In this document: positions 6,086 through 10,600 of the stretch, piece by piece
Position numbering within the stretch: position 1 is the first letter of the stretch
Layout of the letters: every line of letters begins with the position of its first letter
Program-made: the position numbers and the translations under genes
The notes under the pieces: model-generated
What the model saw: only the letters and a program-made list of their open reading frames with translations
The model's database searches: none
What the model was told of the DNA's origin: nothing
Source of the DNA: an uncultured Clostridia bacterium
GTDB lineage: Bacteria; Bacillota; Clostridia; TANB77; UBA1234
Direction: 5' to 3'
DNA: 10,600 nt
Assembly: GCA_947624765.1 (NCBI GenBank)
Contig: CANQLS010000037.1
Coordinates: 1-10,600 of the forward strand

Positions 6086-7912
6086 ATGAAAAAAGGAATT
6101 TCATTGATTGCCTTAATTATAACAATAATAGTAATAATAATATTAGCAGTAATTACAATTTTCGGTGTAAATGGTGTAATTGAGAAAGCAATAGAAGCGA
6201 AGATAGCACAAGAAATTGCAACAGAAAAAGAATGGGTCAGTGCGGCCACAGTACAAGCGAAAAGAGAGATAAATGGTTTTCAAGAGGAAACATTAGGCAA
6301 AGCATTAGATGCTTTTGTTGGAACAGGAAAAACAAATGTATTTACTGATAGTGATAAAATCGCTGTACAATTTCAAGCCAGCGAACGCTATTATTTAGTT
6401 GGTAAAGATGGCGCTGTCGAAGGACCAATTGAAAAAATAGTAGATGAATATGCAGGAGATTTAACTAAAGGTGGAAAATATGATGGCACTGAAGCAAAGC
6501 CATATCAAATTACTTGTATCGAAGATTTGGTAGCATTTTCTATCATGACCAATGGTGGCAATAGTAGTTTAGGATTAAGGTCGAGTAATTTTAATGGGAA
6601 ATATGTAGAATTAGCAAGGACACTAGATTTTCAATCGATATTTTCTTATTATGACTATACAACTGAAAAATATGGAGATTTGAATCAAGATACCATAGCA
6701 GAAAATTTGCAAACAGAATTAACAAAAACAGAGGATGGTTGTATCGGTTTTACACCTATTGTTTTTTATGGGACTTTTGATGGCAAGGGTAATGCCATTT
6801 TAAACTTGTTTGAGAATGTAACTGATAGGAGTGGACTTTTTTGTGGTCATATGACTACTAATCTTTGCGTAAAAAATTTAGAAGTGACAGGAGAAATAAT
6901 AAGTGATAACACAGCTGGTGGAATTGCCATGGATGCGTTTTTGGTTGAAAATTGCATTTCAAAGGTTAATATCAAGGCAAAGGGTTCAGTAGGAGGATTA
7001 AATAATACCAATAAGACTGATACTCAAGTGATTCATAGCCAAAATTATGGCAATATAGAAGGTGGACAATATGTTTTTGGAATTAATGGTAGAGGCGTAA
7101 TTGAAGATTGCCAAAATTATGGAATGATTAAAGGCACTGCTGAAGTTTCCGGTATTAGTCATATAGCAAAGGTAATAAATTGTCAAAATTACGGAACTAT
7201 TACAGGGACCGATGGAGTTGGAGGAATTAATGTTGAAGGATCTGTGAGAAACTCTCAAAATTATGGAAAAGTAGAAGGAAAGCAGTATGTTGGTGGTATT
7301 GCAGCAAGAGGAAGTGTCAACAGATGTGTTAATTATGCAAAAGTGATTGGCGACCATTATGTCGGCGGTATAGTAGGCGTAAATTATTACTACAGTCTAG
7401 ATATTTCAGATAATGTGAATTATGCAGATGTGATTGCAAATGGAACTAATGGTTATGCAGGTGGAGTAATAGGAGGTTGTCTTGGTGGTACTAAAACACA
7501 AATTAATTGTTGCAATTTTGGGAAAGTTCAAGGATACTTTTGTGGAGGAATCATTGGTAATTCTTCAGTAGATAATGTAAAAATTATAAATTCTTATTCA
7601 GTTGGAGAACTTGTTAATGGAACTTATAAGGGTGAAATTTCGGGGTATGGCAGAGATAATACATATATTGAAAATTGTTATTGGGCTGAAGTTAATGAAA
7701 TACCTATTTGTGGTTATTCAAAAGTTCAATCCATTAATTCAACTGCGTATCCATTATCATTTATCAAAAGTCAAAACTTTGTAGATATTTTAAATAATTA
7801 TGTTGCAAGTTATAATACAGAACATGGAGAAGAAGAAAACTTTGTAGAATTATTATCTTGGAAGCTAGACGAAAAAACAGGATATCCAGTTTTGAAATAT
7901 AGTAATGAGTAA
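6086..7912 (+). CDS. Prepilin-like GLUG-repeat surface protein 1
   Basis: A 608-residue protein. I chose ATG 6086 for its AGGAGG at 6070-6075. A TTG-started extension to 6023 would translate the GC hairpin and lacks a ribosome binding site. Residues 1-30 are a class III (type IV prepilin) signal: MKKG, then ISLIALIITIIVIIILAVIT, cleavable after Gly4. The usual Glu at +5 is Ala. After a helical stretch (to ~70) and a small domain, 'YDGTEAKPYQITCIEDLVAFS' (132-152) marks the start of a GLUG-type beta-helix. Residues 320-416 carry five NYG/NYA motifs exactly 24 residues apart (320, 344, 368, 392, 416), with looser ones at 445 and 477. The C-terminus ends in the common 'W....GYPVLKY' pattern. It is probably exported and anchored or assembled by pilus-type machinery, none of which is in the window. 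Residues 1-216 are identical to protein 2. Confidence 0.85.
   Translation: MKKGISLIALIITIIVIIILAVITIFGVNGVIEKAIEAKIAQEIATEKEWVSAATVQAKREINGFQEETLGKALDAFVGTGKTNVFTDSDKIAVQFQASERYYLVGKDGAVEGPIEKIVDEYAGDLTKGGKYDGTEAKPYQITCIEDLVAFSIMTNGGNSSLGLRSSNFNGKYVELARTLDFQSIFSYYDYTTEKYGDLNQDTIAENLQTELTKTEDGCIGFTPIVFYGTFDGKGNAILNLFENVTDRSGLFCGHMTTNLCVKNLEVTGEIISDNTAGGIAMDAFLVENCISKVNIKAKGSVGGLNNTNKTDTQVIHSQNYGNIEGGQYVFGINGRGVIEDCQNYGMIKGTAEVSGISHIAKVINCQNYGTITGTDGVGGINVEGSVRNSQNYGKVEGKQYVGGIAARGSVNRCVNYAKVIGDHYVGGIVGVNYYYSLDISDNVNYADVIANGTNGYAGGVIGGCLGGTKTQINCCNFGKVQGYFCGGIIGNSSVDNVKIINSYSVGELVNGTYKGEISGYGRDNTYIENCYWAEVNEIPICGYSKVQSINSTAYPLSFIKSQNFVDILNNYVASYNTEHGEEENFVELLSWKLDEKTGYPVLKYSNE
7043..7340 (+). 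repeat. 24-residue GLUG-type repeats within pilin-like gene 1
   Basis: Four successive 72-base units, each starting at an Asn-Tyr-Gly/Ala motif (codons 320, 344, 368, 392, with the next motif at 416), are translated as NYG-x-(I/V)-x-G turns followed by a Gly-Ile/Gly-Gly-Ile turn. The DNA of the units is similar around CAAAATTATGG but otherwise diverged, so this is an old repeat kept for structure and not a fresh expansion. Confidence 0.75.
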
Positions 7913-8045
7913 TTGATAAGAATTCTATTTAGCTTCAGAAATAATTCTTGTGTGATGCGTGTTTTGAAATTTTTCTCTTGTCATTACCAATTCAAATTGA
8001 TATAATAATGATAGAAATTTTGGAAATGAAGGAGAGAAGAGGCAA
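7913..8045 (+). other. Intergenic region between cassettes 1 and 2
   Basis: It holds a weak AT-rich hairpin soon after the stop (AGAAT 7919-7923 and TATTT against AAATA and ATTCT, to about 7948), which may help end transcription. It also holds the promoter and ribosome binding site of cassette 2. No ORF of note. Confidence 0.4.
7978..8006 (+). promoter_or_regulatory. Promoter of pilin-like cassette 2
   Basis: TTGTCA (7978-7983), a 17-base spacer and a consensus TATAAT (8001-8006) preceded by TGA form an extended -10 promoter. It is better at the -10 than promoter 1. It lies outside the identical repeat block, so each cassette keeps its own promoter. Confidence 0.78.
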
Positions 8046-8105
8046 ATGAGAAACGCTGAAACCATTGCAGCTCTACACACACACACACACACACATTTGT
8101 TTTAA
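8046..8105 (+). CDS. Tiny ORF with (CA)10 tract, leader peptide 2
   Basis: A 19-codon ORF, MRNAETIAAL then HTHTHTHLF. AAGGAG at 8029-8034 is eleven bases upstream, and AAGAGG at 8037-8042 lies closer. The outer ATG of copy 1 is missing because the upstream flank differs, so translation starts at the inner Met. With ten CA units the frame after the tract is shifted relative to copies 1 and 3, and the peptide ends in HLF in place of HICFN/HICFS. Function unknown. Confidence 0.52.
   Translation: MRNAETIAALHTHTHTHLF
8076..8095 (+). repeat. (CA)10 microsatellite
   Basis: Ten uninterrupted CA units. This is the only difference between repeat copies 1 and 2 over more than 900 bases, which points to slippage after a recent duplication or conversion. 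Confidence 0.95.
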
Positions 8106-8169
8106 TTAAAATTAATAATTCGGAATAAAACTTATTAAGAACATAGTAAATAATGAATAGTTAATGTTG

Positions 8170-8235
8170 AATAGTTGGTATTAATTATAATTCGGTACCT
8201 AACTATTTCGGTATACCTTTTCTATTTATTGTTTT
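8170..8235 (+). promoter_or_regulatory. Attenuator-like hairpin pair, copy 2
   Basis: Same sequence as 5935-6000: an 11-bp hairpin overlapping a 6-bp bulged hairpin that is followed by a T-rich run. Being inside the identical block, it adds no independent evolutionary support. Confidence 0.4.
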
Positions 8236-8283
8236 CCTATGTTTTTTTGTCGTCTGTTTGAAACTGGAGAAAAAACGTGTAGC

Positions 8284-8300
8284 GGCGGCCAGTGGCCGCC
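8284..8300 (+). promoter_or_regulatory. GC-rich hairpin next to the ribosome binding site, copy 2
   Basis: Same GGCGGCC-AGT-GGCCGCC hairpin as in copy 1, four bases before the AGGAGG of the second pilin-like gene. Confidence 0.6.
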
Positions 8301-8320
8301 ATAGAGGAGGAGAAAAATAC

Positions 8321-9832
8321 ATGAAAAAAGGAATTTCATTGATTGCCTTAATTATAACAATAATAGTAATAATAATATTAGCAGTAATTACAATTTTCGG
8401 TGTAAATGGTGTAATTGAGAAAGCAATAGAAGCGAAGATAGCACAAGAAATTGCAACAGAAAAAGAATGGGTCAGTGCGGCCACAGTACAAGCGAAAAGA
8501 GAGATAAATGGTTTTCAAGAGGAAACATTAGGCAAAGCATTAGATGCTTTTGTTGGAACAGGAAAAACAAATGTATTTACTGATAGTGATAAAATCGCTG
8601 TACAATTTCAAGCCAGCGAACGCTATTATTTAGTTGGTAAAGATGGCGCTGTCGAAGGACCAATTGAAAAAATAGTAGATGAATATGCAGGAGATTTAAC
8701 TAAAGGTGGAAAATATGATGGCACTGAAGCAAAGCCATATCAAATTACTTGTATCGAAGATTTGGTAGCATTTTCTATCATGACCAATGGTGGCAATAGT
8801 AGTTTAGGATTAAGGTCGAGTAATTTTAATGGGAAATATGTAGAATTAGCAAGGACACTAGATTTTCAATCGATATTTTCTTATTATGACTATACAACTG
8901 AAAAATATGGAGATTTGAATCAAGATACCATAGCAGAAAATTTGCAAACAGAATTAACAAAAACAGAGGAAGGTTGCATAGGTTTTCGCCCAATCAATTC
9001 ATTTTATGGAAAATTTGATGGAAAAAATAACGCGATCAAAAATATTTATGAAAATGCTATTACTAGTAACTTTGGTTTCATGAAAAGTATGAATACAGAT
9101 ACTATCATTAAAAATTTAACTATTAGTGGAGAATTAAAATCGGATAAATACAGTACTGTTGGCGGTGTTGTTGGTGTTATTACGTCGGGAGGAAACCATA
9201 CAGGAAGAATAGAAAATTGTCATAATTATTGCAATATTAGCGCTCCAGCATACGTGGGTGGAATTGTGGGTTATGAGAATGACAGTATCGAAACAATTTT
9301 AAATTGTAGCAATTACGGAACTTTAACTTCTGTCCCTAGCGTTGGTGGTGGTGGTTATTGTGGAGGTATTATTGGCAATAACGATGGTGTGCAATGTGTA
9401 ATAGCAGGTTGTTATAATGCAGGAAATGTATTATGTGGAATAACGGGAAATAATAAGGGAACCGTTATTAATTGTTATAATGTGGGTCAAACCAAATATG
9501 GATTAATTTATGCTAATCAGAATAAATTATATAATTCTTATAGTGTAGGAACATGTGAATCTTTGGGAGGATATTTTAATTATAGCGGTACGGATGTTGT
9601 GAAGATTTTTTATTTAGAAGGAACAGCAGAAAAGATGATAGCATCTGATATAAAGCATGTAGATGATTTAAGTAGTTCCAAAACGAAAGAAGAAATGATA
9701 AGTGATGAATTTTTGAATGTTTTAAATACAACGAATATAGAAGGTTATACAGACTTTTGGCAAAAAGATAATAGCCAAATGAATAACGGATTTCCAATCT
9801 TGAAGTGGCAAGCAAATGCGGAAATCGATTGA
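8321..9832 (+). CDS. Prepilin-like GLUG-repeat surface protein 2
   Basis: A 503-residue paralogue of the preceding large gene. Residues 1-216 are identical to it: class III signal MKKG|ISLIAL.., Ala in place of Glu at +5, and the start of the beta-helix domain. From residue 217 on the two are only homologous. 'GCIGFRPINSFYGKFDGKNNAIKNIYEN' is followed by GLUG-like turns such as YVGGIVGYEN (311-320), YCGGIIGNND (346-355) and ITGNNKGTVINCYNVG (374-389), and by a closing 'NNGFPILKWQ' (488-497). The repeats are fewer and less regular than in protein 1, and the 24-residue ladder is absent. It is likely a surface-exposed or pilus-associated beta-helix protein; the ligand is unknown. The start is set by AGGAGG at 8305-8310. 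A short hairpin follows the stop. Confidence 0.85.
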   Translation: MKKGISLIALIITIIVIIILAVITIFGVNGVIEKAIEAKIAQEIATEKEWVSAATVQAKREINGFQEETLGKALDAFVGTGKTNVFTDSDKIAVQFQASERYYLVGKDGAVEGPIEKIVDEYAGDLTKGGKYDGTEAKPYQITCIEDLVAFSIMTNGGNSSLGLRSSNFNGKYVELARTLDFQSIFSYYDYTTEKYGDLNQDTIAENLQTELTKTEEGCIGFRPINSFYGKFDGKNNAIKNIYENAITSNFGFMKSMNTDTIIKNLTISGELKSDKYSTVGGVVGVITSGGNHTGRIENCHNYCNISAPAYVGGIVGYENDSIETILNCSNYGTLTSVPSVGGGGYCGGIIGNNDGVQCVIAGCYNAGNVLCGITGNNKGTVINCYNVGQTKYGLIYANQNKLYNSYSVGTCESLGGYFNYSGTDVVKIFYLEGTAEKMIASDIKHVDDLSSSKTKEEMISDEFLNVLNTTNIEGYTDFWQKDNSQMNNGFPILKWQANAEID

Positions 9833-9861
9833 GTATTTGATGAAAAATACGAAAAAGAGAT

Positions 9862-9884
9862 TTCTTGTTTAAAACGAACAAGAA
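9862..9884 (+). terminator. Possible weak terminator after pilin-like gene 2
   Basis: An 8-bp inverted repeat TTCTTGTT / AACAAGAA with a 7-base loop lies 29 bases after the stop and before the next promoter. There is no T-run after it, so termination is uncertain. Confidence 0.3.
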
Positions 9885-9919
9885 CTTTACAATAAGTGCA
9901 AAAAATTTCGATTTAGATA

Positions 9920-9948
9920 TTGTACAAATCATCAATTGTTGATACAAT
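9920..9948 (+). promoter_or_regulatory. Promoter of the UPF0158-type gene
   Basis: TTGTAC (9920-9925), a 17-base spacer and TACAAT (9943-9948) preceded by TGA form an extended -10 promoter of the same design as those of the CA-tract cassettes, although no CA tract follows it. Confidence 0.68.
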
Positions 9949-9983
9949 AAGAACAGCGTTAGAAATATAAGGAGGAAAATAGT

Positions 9984-10415
9984 TTGGAAAAAGTAAAATG
10001 TACAATTGCGGATGTTCTTATGGAGATACATTATAGAGAATGTATTTTTTTGAAAACTGATACCTTGGAAATCGTAAATCTAATGGATTATTTTAAAAAG
10101 TTTTTGCCTGAAAATCCTACAGAAGAGGATTATGAAAAATTACCAAGTAAAGAATCTTTGAATATATACCCTTTGCCTGATTATGATTTTATTAATCATA
10201 AGAGTATTATGTCTGAATTTACTCATAATATATACGATAATAAAGAGGCAAGGAAAGAATTATTTTATATTTTAAGAAATCATGATTATATGGATAAATT
10301 TTATGAATGTTTAAAAAAGTATAATTTATATGATGAATATCGTGTTTACGCCTCTGATTATTATAATTTTGTATTTAGAGAATGGTGTGAAAAATATAAT
10401 ATAAAAATAGGTTAA
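9984..10415 (+). CDS. UPF0158-like small acidic protein
   Basis: A 143-residue soluble protein started by TTG 9984. AAGGAGG (9969-9975) lies eight bases upstream and no ATG in the frame is better placed (the next Met is residue 13), so the TTG start is well supported. The N-terminal part reads as a beta hairpin (CIFLKTDTLEIVNLMDYFKKF, ~20-40). Next come 'IYPLPDYDFINHKSIMSEFTHNI' (61-83) and 'YMDKFYECLKKYNLYDEYRVYASDYYNFVFREWCEKYNI', whose order (a proline-containing strand, then an alternating aromatic/charged helix ending in EW) resembles UPF0158 proteins. Their function is unknown to me. It has its own promoter and looks monocistronic, between a pilin-like gene and the next CA-tract leader. 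No signal peptide or membrane segment. Confidence 0.65.
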   Translation: MEKVKCTIADVLMEIHYRECIFLKTDTLEIVNLMDYFKKFLPENPTEEDYEKLPSKESLNIYPLPDYDFINHKSIMSEFTHNIYDNKEARKELFYILRNHDYMDKFYECLKKYNLYDEYRVYASDYYNFVFREWCEKYNIKIG

Positions 10416-10471
10416 TGTATAAGGAAATAATAAACAAGAAATGAAAATCGAAATACAGTTTGATATTAAGA

Positions 10472-10480
10472 TGATACAAT
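10472..10480 (+). promoter_or_regulatory. Extended -10 promoter of the third CA-tract ORF
   Basis: TGA followed by TACAAT (10475-10480) matches the other cassette promoters. A TTGATA stands at 10460-10465, only nine bases from the -10 and so too close to act as its -35. At the proper distance (10452-10457) the sequence is AATACA, a poor -35. Confidence 0.5.
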
Positions 10481-10512
10481 AATTCTAAAGATGAGAAAAA
10501 GAGGAGAGAAAA

Positions 10513-10584
10513 ATGAGAAAGAGAAACCTTGAAACCGTTGCGGTTCTACACACACACACACACACACACATTTGTTTTAGTTAA
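10513..10584 (+). CDS. Tiny ORF with (CA)11 tract, leader peptide 3
   Basis: A 23-codon ORF, MRKRNLETVAVL then HTHTHTHICFS, with AGGAG at 10502-10506 six bases before the ATG. Compared with copies 1 and 2 it has two extra residues near the start and changes Ala to Leu, Ile to Val and Ala to Val, with one silent change. It is therefore an older relative and not part of the recent duplication. The segment after it begins to differ from the other leaders and the window ends 16 bases later. A third pilin-like gene downstream is expected by analogy but not seen. Confidence 0.55.
   Translation: MRKRNLETVAVLHTHTHTHICFS
10549..10570 (+). repeat. (CA)11 microsatellite
   Basis: Eleven uninterrupted CA units, the longest of the three tracts, at the same position within the tiny ORF. 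Confidence 0.95.
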
Positions 10585-10600
10585 AAAAGAAGATTCTGGA

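Larger units (their letters stand above)
5811..6735 (+). repeat. Direct repeat copy 1 (leader plus constant end of pilin-like gene)
   Basis: This 925-base block recurs at 8042-8970. By direct comparison the two are identical except for the CA tract, which is four bases longer in copy 2. The block starts inside the tiny ORF, just before its second ATG. It spans the leader RNA and GC hairpin and ends at codon 217 of the large gene. The promoters upstream are related but clearly diverged, and the coding sequence after the block diverges abruptly. Confidence 0.95.
8106..8320 (+). other. Structured 5' leader of pilin-like gene 2
   Basis: Exact copy of the leader of gene 1. The competing hairpins are at 8170-8207 and 8194-8217 with the T-rich run to 8235. 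The GC-rich hairpin is at 8284-8300 and AGGAGG at 8305-8310. No other gene is visible in it. Confidence 0.7.
8042..8970 (+). repeat. Direct repeat copy 2 (leader plus constant end of pilin-like gene)
   Basis: This 929-base block matches 5811-6735, the only difference being two extra CA units. It ends where the second pilin-like gene stops matching the first, at codon 217 (Glu here, Asp in copy 1). Confidence 0.95.

Noticed and set aside
5968..6249. A 93-codon minus-strand ORF over the leader and start of pilin-like gene 1, repeated identically at 8203-8484
   Set aside because: It is conserved only because it lies in the duplicated block. It overlaps a clear gene start antisense, covers the GC hairpin and ribosome binding site, and shows no family resemblance.
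7602..7784. A 60-codon + strand ORF inside pilin-like gene 1
   Set aside because: It is an alternative frame of the large gene with no ribosome binding site.
5811..8970. Insertion sequence or transposon ends causing the duplication
   Set aside because: No transposase gene, terminal inverted repeats or target duplications are visible; the repeat is direct and its edges fall inside ORFs.
5845..10570. CA tracts as part of a CRISPR or other spaced repeat array
   Set aside because: They are simple dinucleotide runs about 2.2-2.5 kb apart, with genes between and no spacer structure or cas genes.

Overview
The window is AT-rich DNA with compact operons, strong AGGAGG-type ribosome binding sites and clostridial gene families. 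It reads as a low-GC Firmicute of the class Clostridia, probably an uncultured or gut lineage; the species cannot be named from the sequence. Every supported gene lies on the + strand.

Region 1 (1-1360) holds the 3' part of a DUF2974/Mbeg1-like alpha/beta-hydrolase gene, then a small DUF308/HdeD-like membrane protein and a long hairpin. Region 2 (1369-5739) is a four-gene operon with a good extended -10 promoter: a SAM-dependent O-methyltransferase (TrmR/YrrM type), a U32 'peptidase' family protein (TrhP type), a TIGR03960 B12-binding-domain radical SAM protein and its TIGR03936/DUF2344 partner. The first two are the pair known to make 5-methoxyuridine at the tRNA wobble position. The last two usually sit next to each other, and in many Clostridia ribonuclease G and the L21/L27 ribosomal genes follow them. 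Here they do not.

Region 3 (5740-10600) is an accessory island and the interesting part. It contains two large prepilin-like, GLUG-repeat (predicted beta-helix) surface proteins (6086-7912 and 8321-9832). Each is preceded by the same element: an extended -10 promoter, a ribosome binding site, a tiny ORF whose middle is a (CA)n dinucleotide tract read as His-Thr repeats, about 210 bases of structured AT-rich leader, a GC-rich hairpin, then the pilin-like gene. The two units are identical from the tiny ORF through codon 216 of the big gene (about 925 bp). The one exception is the CA tract, which has 8 units in the first and 10 in the second. Just after that the proteins diverge sharply. A third, diverged copy of the CA-tract ORF (11 units) begins at 10513 and runs to the window edge, so a further member probably follows. 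A stand-alone UPF0158-type gene (9984-10415) lies between the second unit and the third leader.

Taken together, region 3 looks like a repeated surface-protein cassette. It has a constant, prepilin-like anchor end, a variable beta-helix end and a hypermutable short-sequence-repeat leader. Whether the CA tract switches expression, tunes it or only marks a recombination site cannot be decided here: all three reading-frame outcomes of the tract end well before the large gene.
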